Shown piece after piece: positions 55,689 to 64,000 of a stretch of 64,000 nt of DNA; the stretch's first letter is position 1, and each line of letters opens with the position of its first letter. The stretch is from positions 282,675-346,674 of the forward strand of contig KZ627155.1 in the NCBI GenBank assembly GCA_002917775.1, read 5' to 3'. Under the pieces are notes generated by a model that saw nothing but the letters and a program-made list of their open reading frames with translations, was not told where the DNA came from and did no database searches. The translations under genes were made by a program, and so were the position numbers. This DNA comes from Glaciozyma antarctica PI12 (lineage: Eukaryota; Basidiomycota; Microbotryomycetes; Kriegeriales; Camptobasidiaceae).

Positions 55689-55956
55689 TGTCTTCTGTTG
55701 TTCTGATCACCTCTGTTTGTAACTCTGGAAAAGGATTTCTTAGCATCTTGCGAAGGAGGAAGAGGACGACGTGGGCCGAGCTGAAAAGGACTACGAGAGA
55801 TTTCGAGTTTGTCTGCTGGAGCTAGCTGCTTCTACCTCCCAATCCCTGTTCAGCTCTCGCCGTACAGCAGATTCGGTCACCAGCTCGCCCTTTCTCCCCT
55901 CCGTCATCCTCCTCACCCTCGGCGACCAGCTTCAACTGAGAAAATCTCGCGCCAGC

Positions 55957-58089
55957 ATGTCGACCTCGAAGCGACCTTCCGACGCACCCGCCGGCGACAA
56001 CGTCTCCACGCCTGCCAAGCGCAGCAAGACTGGCGGTGAATCCACTGCCGCTGCCTTGCCCAAGCTCTCCGCCGAGGAAGGCGCCTCCTCCCCCGCCGTC
56101 ACGCGCGACACGGACTCGCCTTCTGCGCGCGGGAACCGGGGAGGACGAGGAGATCGTGGCGGGCGAGGGAGGGGTGGGGATAAGAGGGGTGGGAGAGGGG
56201 ATAGGAGGGGTGGGAGGGGCGGGTCGGATAGTAGGAGCTGGGGTGGGAGGAGCGATAATGCGAAGGGAGGTATGAGGAAGTGAGGTAAGAAGGAGTGGGG
56301 GAAGAGCGGAGAGGAGGGGGAGGCAGACGAGAAGAAGGAACGTCTTCCGAAGAAGAAGGTGGCAGTGTTGGTGGGGTACAACGGGCTTGGGTACTCGGGG
56401 AGCCAGATGTGAGGCCAGTCTTTCTTTGCGATGAGGGAGGGAGCTGATTTTGTTTGCTGCAGCAACCCCGGCGTCGAGACTATTGAAGGAGACGTGTTCA
56501 AGGCGTTTATCAAGGCTGGTGCCATCAGCGAAGACAACTCGAACAGCCCGCAGAAGGTACGCGCCCCGCTCCCTCGGCTCCTCGTTCATGAACTCATCCT
56601 CTCCATCAGGTTGGACTCGCCCGCGCAGCTCGCACCGACGCAGGCGTGCACGCTGCCGTAAATGTCATCTCCCTCAAGCTCATCCTCTCACCTCCCAACC
56701 TCCCCGCCGACACCTCACTCGAGACCTACATCAACTCGTTCCTCCCTCCGACGATCCGCCTCTGGTCCTTCATCCGCGTCCAAGGTTCCTTCAACCCTCG
56801 CACTCTCTGCGACCAGCGTCACTACGAGTACACGATCCCGACTCACATGTTCCTCGGGCCGAAGCCTGGTACCTCGATGGATCTGTGGCTTCAGAAGAGT
56901 CGCGCCACGACCGTCACTCCCTCCGCCGCCATCGCCCCCGTCGCGCAAGCCGCATCCGGTTCTCCCCTCATCGAGGAAGTCAAGCTCCCCGCCGCTCCTA
57001 CCGCCCTCGAAACCTCTGCCGCCGCCGCCATCGCCGACTCGGACAAGTTCTGGGCCGCACAGACTAAGGACAGCGTGTTTGCCGACGATCTCGCGGCGAA
57101 GAGGGCGTGGAGGATCTCCGAGGGTCTACTGGCGTCGATTCAGGAGTTCTTCAAGGCGTACGAGGGGTCGCACAACTACTACAACTATACTGTCGCGAAG
57201 GACTTCCGTGATCGCTCCTGCCAGCGCGTCATGAAGAAGCTTGATGTGCGTTCCGCTTCTACTACGCTGCGTCGACACTGCTGACTTGTTTTCGCGCAGG
57301 TCTCCACGCCTTTCGTCGTCAACGGCACCGAGTTCGTCTCGGTGAGCTTCCTCGGCCAGTCCTTTATGCTTCACCAGATCGTGCGTTTCTCTCCTCCCCT
57401 CACCTACGCCCACTGACCTTCCCTCCACCCATTCAGCGCAAAATGATCGGTCTCGCCATCCTCGCCGTCCGCACCTCGACCACCCCCCTCCCTCGTCCGC
57501 CCGAGACTTTCGGTCCCTCTCGAATCCACGTTCCCAAAGCACCTGGCCTCGGACTCCTACTCCTCGAACCCCAGTATCTCGAGTACAACAAGCGCGTCGA
57601 CGAGTCGAACAAGAAGCTTTTGATGCTTCAGAGCGAGGGGAGGATCAAGGAGCAGGAGGTGAATGAGCAGATGAGGGATCCGGTCGAGATCGGGACGCTG
57701 CTGGATAAGGTGGATGGGTTCAAGAAGGTGGAGATCTACAAGAAGATGTGGGAGGTCGAGGAGAAGGATGCTGTGTGCGTCCCTGTCGAGGAGTTTTTGT
57801 CGAGCGCTGATGAGTCTGCGACGCAGGTTCTCGCAGTGGCTCAACTATCTCGACGTCTACATCGGTCCCGACTTTGAGTACGGTCTTCTCTCCACGTCCC
57901 CGCGTTCATCACTGACGACTCGAGCGCAGGTACCTCAACTCGAAGGGGATCATTCCTCAGACTGCCGTCTTTAAGAAGGGGGAGAACCCGGAGAAGACAC
58001 GTTTGCCTGCTGGAGCTGTGGCGGTGGAAGGGGATGCGGCTGCACCGATCGAGGAGGAGGAGGACGTCGCGGGCGAGGAGGAGGGTTGA
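55957..58089 (+). CDS. PUS1: tRNA pseudouridine synthase PUS1, in-frame TGA after the N-terminal extension
   Basis: Converts uridine to pseudouridine in tRNA and some snRNA/mRNA. An N-terminal extension with NLS-like TPAKRSKTGG and an RGG-rich block runs to MRK, followed in frame by TGA (56281-56283) and then KKEWGKSGEEGEADEKKERL and the catalytic domain. The domain shows VAVLVGYNGLGYSGSQI, ARAARTDAGVHAAVNVISLK (the catalytic Asp lies in RTDAGVHA), HYEYTIPTHMFL, GSHNYYNYTVAKDFRDRSCQ and FLGQSFMLHQIRKMIGLAIL, as in the TruA/PUS1 family. The C-terminus is QWLNYLDVYIGPDFEYLNSK plus an acidic tail, with a TGA at 58087-58089. A 42-base GT-AG pair (about 56241-56282), without a branch site, could remove the stop. 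Otherwise the copy is broken by one nonsense codon. Confidence 0.88.
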
Positions 58090-58167
58090 AGGTAGACTGC
58101 AATTCGCTCGCATCTTGCACATATCGACGGCGTTGAGCTACGGCAGTTGATTGCATAACCGTCAGAT

Positions 58168-60019
58168 CTAATCTAGCAACTCCTCGCCGGCGTAGCTCGC
58201 CACTTTGCTGAAGAAGAAGGGCTTCGTCGGCCGAATCGGCACGTCCTCGAGCTCGAGCGTCCGCCTGTTCTCCGTCGCCAACGCACGCAACTCCAGCTTG
58301 TTCCTACGATCCAAACGCATCAGCACCTTCCTTCCACAGATGCATGGGAGCACTCACATCCTTCCCCGAGCCGTACTTCTCAACCGACAGTTCATGCGGA
58401 AACTGTACTTGCGATTCCCCTCCTCGACCGCCGGATCCTCGAGTCCCCAGCACTCAACTTCATCCCCTCTCAACCTCCAGCGACCGAGCGTTAACCCCTT
58501 GACGCGCAGCGAGGGGTTAAGCTGTCGCACGACAGCGGAGGGAGGGTCGACGGTGAGGAGTGAGACGACGAGTCCTGTGGGGTAGAAACGGAGGCTGGAA
58601 GGCGTTAGTAGAAGGGATAGAGGGGAGATAGGGGAACGCACTAGCGGTAGAAGGTGATGAGGTGCGTCGGAGAGCACCATGCTTGATGAGACTCGCCCCG
58701 GCGGAGGTAAGTCACGACGGCGATGAAGACTCCGTCGAGCCTAATTCGTGGACTGTGCGAGAGAAGCAAGTCAGAATCAAGTGAGCCTGGAAACGGTGAT
58801 AACGACGTACTGTTCAATATAGCAGCGTCGCCAATCTCCTGCGTGAAGCTCTTTGGCGATCTGCACAGCGTTCTCCTCCCTGCTGATCTGGTGCGGTGGA
58901 AGGTATGTCCGCAAACAAAGATCTCTGTACCGCATCAGCTCCAGTCATCCCGCAAAGTGTATCGCCACTCACCGCCAGATCGCATCATCAAGCGTAACGA
59001 CCCTCCCCGCCCTGCACGTCCTCGCAAACCTCTCCAGCGCCTCGACATCCGACTTCCACATATCCCTCCCCTCCACCATGAGCCCCATCTCCATCTCCAC
59101 CATCTTCATCTCCTCCTTGAGCGTTCGTCGCTTTCCCTTGCCCCTCGACGGTGCGGGAGTCGCTTCGACGGCTTTGGGTTTGGGCGGAGGGAGGACGGAA
59201 GAAAGGGATAGGTTCCGTAGGACGAGGAGAAGGACTTCGCGCGGGATGTTGCCGATGGGAAGGGGTCGTTCAGGGTCGGCGGGGATGAAGGCGAGTTGCT
59301 GGTGCGCTTCCTCGGGCGTGAGGGTCGATTTCGTCGCGGAGGGTTCGGCAGCGTCAGAAGTCGTGCCCAGCGAAGGTCGTTCCCATGGGTTCGCAGCGAT
59401 CGATCTCAGCAGCGAGTCGAGTAGGAAAGCCGTCGAGGAAGGATGCGTGCTATCCGCGTCTGCTGTGCCCTTCCCCGTCCCTCGTTCAACGGCTTCCACG
59501 CTGCGATGTTCCTTCTCCGATTGATAGTCCGGCGTAAGCTGGAGCGTGCGTTCGAAGCGGAAGTTGCCTGAGGGATCCGATGGGAGGGGTTCGGCGGCTC
59601 GAGAGGGGGAGGTGGGAGCGAGGGAGGCGCGGTGGTATGCCTTGTCGACGTCCGAATCAAGTCGAAAGGCGGCGCGGTAGTTGCTCAGAGCTGCGAGAGC
59701 ATTAGGTTAGCTCGCCTCGGGCTGGGGGAACGCTCGTGAGCTCACCATCGTTGAGTCGGCCTTCGCGCTCTGAGACGACTGCCAGCTCGTACAGCTCGAT
59801 GGCGGTCTTCGGCCTAGGTGATCGCCATTTCTCCTCCAGAACGAGCGCGTCCAAGCTCTCCGTAACGGCTGAGAGAGTCGGCGGCGATGATGAGCTTGCG
59901 GTGGGAGAGGAGGGGACGGCGGCGATGGGAGGGGCGTTCCGTTTGGCGGCCTGCTCCTGTAGCCACTCCCTACGAAAAGTGGCGAGCTCGTCTTCCAGTT
60001 CGGGCACTGGCGCAGACAT
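58168..60019 (-). CDS. F-box protein, FBXO9/Hrt3/Pof7 family
   Basis: A substrate adaptor for an SCF ubiquitin ligase. The order matches the family: an N-terminal TPR-like helix pair (TAIELYELAVVSEREGRLND, then across an intron ALSNYRAAFRLDSDVDKAYH), a linker, and the F-box (PIGNIPREVLLLVLRNLSLS). The C-terminal domain then reads LERFARTCRAGRVVTLDDAIWR, WRRCYIEHPRIRLDGVFIAV, TYLRRGESHQAW, ITFYRLRFYPTGLVVSLLTV and NRKYSFRMNCRLRSTARGKD. It starts at ATG 60019 and ends TAG 58168-58170. Human FBXO9 and yeast Hrt3 link to TTT/TOR complex turnover, so the TTI2 homologue at the other end of the window is a possible functional partner, though this is inference. The frame is intact. Confidence 0.85.
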
Positions 60020-60180
60020 TGCGGAGGCGAACGAGGAAGAAGAGCTGCCGTCCTCTGAGCTGACCAACTGGTTTTTCGACCCCTCTCCGCTCCTTCCTCT
60101 CTCTTCTACTTGAAGCTGCTGCTTGTACGAAAGGACCTGAAAGAACACTCTATTGATGCAATTACTAAACAATAAAACTA

Positions 60181-60435
60181 CTGTGCGTTGTATACAGATC
60201 GCCTCCCAGGCGTCCAGCTCTACCAACGAGCTACTCCTCCTGCTCCCCAGGCCGAACGACAGCGTTCTTCGACATGGCCCTGATCCTCCGCCCATATTTC
60301 ATAAGGAAGAACGACTGTGCGATGTATACAGATCGCCTCCCAGGCGTCCAGCTCTACCAACGAGCTATGCTCCCCAGGCCGAACGACAGCGTTCTTCGAC
60401 ATGGCCCTGAGCCCATATTTCATAAGGAAGAACGG
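60181..60435. repeat. tandem duplication, units of 134 and about 121 bases
   Basis: Unit A (60181-60314) and unit B (60315-60435) both read GTATACAGATCGCCTCCCAG, GCGTCCAGCTCTACCAACGA, GCTCCCCAGGCCGAACGACA, GCGTTCTTCGACATGGCCCT and ATTTCATAAGGAAGAACG. Compared with A, B lacks CTCCTCC after GAGCTA and TCCTCC after CCCTGA. The pair covers the last codons and 3' flank of the MFS exporter gene. Confidence 0.95.
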
Positions 60436-62677
60436 CACGGGAATGAAGACGATGGCGAGTCCACCGAGCAGCGAGGACGCTCCTGGAGTTCCCAGCTTCT
60501 CGTACACTGGAAGGATGCGTTAGTTTCGAACTCTGGAGAACGAGGGCTGAGATGGAGGACTCGCTTTGCCCTGCGAAGAGAGGGAAAGCGGCTCCGAAGG
60601 TGGAGCGCGCGACGGTGTTGATTGAGAGAGCCGAAGCGGCGTTCACCAAATATGTATCAATCTGCGAAGCGAGGCGTTGAGTCTTCGCTTTGGCTTCGGG
60701 AGCGGACTCGGTGCTTACGAGGTAGTTGAAGCAGGAGAGGAAAATCAACAGAATCGTCGCTCCCAGCAGCACAATCGACAAAATCGGAGAAGCCTGCTCA
60801 ACTTCGTCAATCGACACGCCTGCGAAAGGTGAGAGAAAGGAACGTACGATCGAGATGGAGCTGTACGAGGTCCAGCCGAGCCAGAAGAAGCTGACGGCGA
60901 ATCCGGGAGCAGCCCAAAGGAGAGGCTTGAGTCGGTACTCCGGAGGGACGGGGCGAGGCGAGATGCGGTGGTGCTCTCGCATGTAGTCCTTGTTGAAGCT
61001 GCGAGTGAAGCGTAATCAGCAAGCGAGCGAGTGATGAAGGAGGGAAGGTGCGTACTAGAAGATGTAGAGGAGAACCGAGAAGATTCCTCCGACGGGGAGG
61101 GCGAGGAAGACGAGACCTAGTTCGCCTGCGTTCAGTCCGTGGCCTTGAATAAAGATGATGGGCTGCAGAGCAAATCGTCAGTCCCTGATATCTCATCCCT
61201 TGCACCTCAACCCTGGCAGCTCCTTCCTCGGACCTCGGACTCACCAGAGCGACGAAGAGCAGGTACACCAACCCGTAGACAAATGACATGTAGCAAGTTA
61301 TCACTGCCAACATCGGCTCCTGCGCAATCATCTTGAAGGGCTTGAGAACGGTACGATTGAGGACGTCGGTGACCGACTCCTGCCCGCCCGCTCGCTCGAT
61401 CGCCGAGTGCCACCGGTTGTCGCCAGTCTCCTTGCGAAGCCGCTTCGCCTCAATGTGGAGGATGTACGGGACGTAAGTCTCGGGGAGAACGAAGATGATG
61501 GCGACGAAGCAGAGGCCGGCGAAGATGGTGAGGAGCCAGAAAATCTGCGTTGCGAAGGGCGAATTAGTGGCGAGGTCGTCGCGGTAAGCTGAGTGGGACA
61601 TACCCAGCGCCAATCGGTGTCCGTTACAAACATGTAGCCTGAGATGATGGGAGCGATGGCGGGTCCAGCGAACGGCATGAGGGCGAAAATCGCCAAAGCG
61701 TCTCCACGGCGGTCGGCGTCCCAAAGGTCGGCGATGACTCCTCCAGAGCTGCGAGGGTGTGTCATTTCCTTGCTCAGCGGATGCTAGAGAAGCGAGCTCA
61801 CTTGGTGAGAGGACTACTGGCGAAAGCTCCTCCGAGGAAGCGGAAAGCGAGGAGGGATCCGATGTTGGGGGAAAGGGCGCAGCCGACCTGGAAACCCGTG
61901 TAGGGCAAGAAGGCGATAAGGAAGACCTTCTTTCGGCCATATCTGTGCGTAACGAGGATCAGTGAGAGGCCTGCGACGGCTTGGGAACGATATGGACGTA
62001 CCGCTCGCTCAGAGGACCCCAGAACAGAGGACCGATACAGTAGCCAGCCACGAAAATCGATATGGTAAGTACACCGACGAGCTGGCCAACGTTGAAGTGC
62101 GCCACGATAGCAGGGATGAGGTTTGAGGGGGCCGAGGAGGCAAACGCTGAGGAGAATCGAGGTCAGCAGTGGCCTAGTTTGTTGGGCTCGTATCTCGCCG
62201 CTTCGTTTCTTAAGGCTGGAGGAAAGGCACGATTGCCTTGCCAACCCGCCTAAGAGAACCCGAGCGGATCGAAACAGAACCCGAGAGTTTGGGGGAAGAA
62301 GACTCACTGGCGTTCAAAACGAGCAATCCCGAGAACGCCGTAAGAAACCAGCGGTAGTTGGCGCTCCACGTGAACGGCGACAGGTGCTCCCTCCCTTTCA
62401 TCGTAACGAGAAACGGGTCGACCTGCTCCACCTCGACCTGCATCCCCTTCTCCGCCTTTTCCTTCATCCCCCCGCGCGCCTCGAGATCCAGCTCCTCGGT
62501 GAGCGTTGCCGTGCTGTGCGTACTGTCGTTCTCCTCGATTCGATCCTGGCGAGAGATGGTGGGGACGGCGGGAGAGCAGGGCGCGTGGCGGGAGGAAGCA
62601 GAGGCCGATCTGGCGCGTGCCAGTGCGGCTTGTTCGTGTTCTTGAGAGATTGAGCGGGCGAGGCCTTCAAAAGGCAT
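60220..62677 (-). CDS. MFS multidrug/polyamine exporter (DHA1 type) with duplicated tail
   Basis: A 12-helix proton antiporter of the drug/polyamine (Tpo1/Flr1) group. It begins MPFEGLARSISQEHEQAALA with a disordered cytosolic N-terminus. WSANYRWFLTAFSGLLVLNA starts helix 1. Motif A is GPLSERYGRKKVFLIAFLPY. The DHA1 signature FRFLGGAFASSPLTNSGGVI and PFAGPAIAPIISGYMF follow, then a central cytosolic loop (AKRLRKETGDNRW) and the second six helices (YMSFVYGLVYLLFVALPIIF, LGATILLIFLSCFNYL, ASALSINTVARSTFGAAFPL). The last helix runs into KYGLRAMSKNAVVRPGE. Here the gene crosses a tandem repeat: copy B has lost the stop seen in copy A, so the protein reads on for about 47 extra residues to TAG at 60220-60222. 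Substrate is unknown. Confidence 0.88.
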
Positions 62678-63669
62678 GGTGCGTTGGTCCTGTTGAAATG
62701 AATGAGCTAAGAAGAGCAGAGCACCGCGTGAGCAGAAATCTGCTTGGAGAGCGGAGCCGTGCGTGCCGACCGCCCATCGTGAGCCGTGACGCAGCGAAAC
62801 TCAAATTTTCCTTTCGGCAGCTTGCTCTCGCGATTGGGAACGGATTGGTTGTAACTTGTAGAAGAGCAGCAAATGTGAGCGAGGCTTGGCGAGGCTGAAG
62901 CTCCGATCCCTCCGACTCCGACAGATGTTTGGCCTGCCTTGGGCCTGCCTTGGGCCTGCGAAGAATTGCAGGTTCTTCCTCTTCAAGTTCGTATCGTGGC
63001 CGAGAAGAGGGTGGATTGAGCAGATGTAACAGCAGTTGTTCTAAAAGGAAGGTCTTGTATGTACTCTGCGAAAACAAGGAAAGTGAGGAGGAGTTGAAAA
63101 TCCCCGGAGGATTGCGAAGGGCTTCGACTCGGGGCAGGGCGACGACGACAAGATCACTCTGGCTCTTATTCAGGGTCGTCCTGTACAAGCGAAGCTTATC
63201 AGCCAATTTCGACGCAGACAGGTCGGAGGAGGAGCGACAAGCGCAGCTGATTCGCTCGCTCGCTCTCTCTCGACGTGATTTTGTCTCCAGCGCCTCTCAG
63301 TCTTTTCGCAGCCATTGGAGTCACGCTAAAACACCTTTTTAAGCGTCTGGAGTTTTACCAAACGCAGAAGGAGAAGCGAAGGAGCGCAGAAACTCCGACG
63401 ACGAGCTCTTTCTTCGCTTCAAAGGCTCTGATGGACTCTAAACACGGCGAATCACTTCACGTATACTTGTAGGACCTGGACTGGGCCGTTGGAAGTACTG
63501 CGTAGCGTTGAAGCCGCTCTGAATAAATCCTCGGCCAAAGGAAATTAAAGTCGGCAGACCCCTGGAAAAACAAGGAAATTGAATTTCTGGTTGACTCGTT
63601 GCAGCCCGACGACGACGACGACGAAGCCGCCCCCTTTCCCCCTCCCGCGCACTTCCCCAAAAGCTCAAG
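62678..63669. promoter_or_regulatory. divergent promoter region, MFS exporter / eIF2-gamma
   Basis: Nearly 1 kb between opposite starts with lower GC than the genes and no supportable frame. It contains an 11-base tandem repeat (62931-62961) and AT-rich patches near 63050-63110 and 63350-63580. The C-rich run just before 63670 is probably the eIF2-gamma leader. Confidence 0.5.
62931..62961. repeat. 11-base tandem repeat, about 2.6 copies
   Basis: GCCTGCCTTGG repeats in tandem here (read as GGCCTGCCTTGGGCCTGCCT and on). It lies outside coding sequence in the divergent promoter region. Confidence 0.9.
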
Positions 63670-64000
63670 ATGGCAGCCCGCTCTCCCCTCTCGCAATCGC
63701 ACCAAACGGCCGACTCGAGCGACGATTCCGGCTCGGAGAACGAAGCGCCGTCGAGCAAACTCGCTGCTCTCGCCCTCGTCGAGGAGGTCGAGATCGATGT
63801 CGAATCTCTCAACCCCCTTAGTCCCGAGGTCATCTGCAAGCAGGCTACCATCAACATCGGTAAGTCAGCGCGTGCGACGAGAAGGGAGGAGGAGCTGGGA
63901 GGAGGAGCTGGGAGGAGGGAGTCGTGTGCGCCAGAAGAGAGCTCCGGGTAGCAAGGGAGCGTGGCGGGGAGCCGGCGGAGTGGCTGGTGGGGTTGTGGTG
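63670..64000 (+). CDS. GCD11: translation initiation factor eIF2 gamma subunit, first exon (partial)
   Basis: The GTPase subunit of eIF2 that carries initiator Met-tRNA to the ribosome. Only the start is in the window: MAARSPLSQSHQTADSSDDS, an acidic head, then VDVESLNPLSPEVICKQATI-like text (EIDVESLNPLSPEVICKQAT) and INIG, directly before the P-loop region of the family. The exon ends at 63859 and a GTAAGT intron follows. The residues INIG followed by an intron fit well with the expected continuation into the G1 loop, which must lie beyond the right edge. The gene is truncated by the window, not by mutation. Confidence 0.92.

Noticed and set aside
59702-60295. Possible fusion of the MFS tail to the F-box protein through an open frame
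   Set aside because: The frame is open between the two genes, but each gene has its own start or stop and the connecting residues look like untranslated sequence.
1-64000. tRNA genes, transposons, long terminal repeats, CRISPR arrays
   Set aside because: Isolated T-loop-like strings (for example near 3466 and 28566) lack matching arms, and no paired terminal repeats or mobile-element domains were seen. A tRNA scan and a repeat-library search would settle this.

Overview
This window is nuclear DNA from a basidiomycete fungus, most likely a red yeast of the Microbotryomycetes (Rhodotorula/Rhodosporidium type). The reasons are GC-rich coding DNA, very dense short introns (about 45-60 bases, usual donors GTGCGT, GTGAGT or GTACGT, usual branch sites CTGAC, CTGAT or CTAAC), and a perilipin of the Ldp1 type described from these oil-rich yeasts. 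Genes lie on both strands with short gaps. I recognise about 30 genes. I found no rRNA, tRNA, CRISPR array, transposon or virus-like element.

Layout. 1-1332 no gene seen. 1333-13845: TTI2-like chaperone cofactor (-), CCCH zinc-finger protein (+), lipid droplet perilipin LDP1 (-), Rrm4-like mRNA transport protein (-), a coiled-coil protein resembling augmin subunit HAUS5 (+), and a J-domain/RRM splicing factor of the DNAJC17/Cwf23 type (-). 14092-21446: mitochondrial MAM33 (+, disrupted), ribosomal P0 (+), a gene-poor 2.1 kb stretch, and a large membrane protein (+). 21582-23980: a carboxylesterase relic (-) and inositol monophosphatase (-). 24831-37098: Gin4/Hsl1-type kinase (+), ALG5 (-), an ATP-dependent DNA ligase without visible BRCT domains (-), and a sterol/diacylglycerol acyltransferase (-). 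37223-43780: dynactin p62 (+), CaMKK/Elm1-type kinase (+), an Alr4036-type flavin protein (-), and a small protein with an N-myristoylation signal (+). 43939-52270: stand-alone NUP96 (-), U2AF large subunit (+), NCE101 (-), and CAF40 (-). 52617-64000: STN1-like telomere protein (+), PUS1 (+), an F-box protein of the FBXO9/Hrt3 type (-), an MFS exporter (-), and the first exon of eIF2-gamma (+), which runs off the end.

The genes are mostly housekeeping and do not form a cluster, though loose themes recur: lipid storage (LDP1, acyltransferase), microtubule-based work (Rrm4, augmin candidate, dynactin p62), an upstream/downstream pair of morphogenesis kinases (Elm1-type and Gin4-type), and RNA processing (U2AF, DNAJC17, CAF40, PUS1).

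The most unusual property is that several otherwise convincing genes are broken in the sequence as given. MAM33 and the DNA ligase carry frame-shifting tandem duplications of 8 and 7 bases. LDP1 and dynactin p62 each show a one-base frame break. MAM33 and PUS1 have an in-frame stop between conserved parts, and the 3' end of TTI2 cannot be read in one frame. Longer tandem duplications (about 100 and 134 bases) lie in a promoter and in the MFS gene tail. Either the sequence has uncorrected small errors, or this chromosome copy is decaying, as could happen in a diploid or hybrid strain. I did not find a clearly new multi-gene system.
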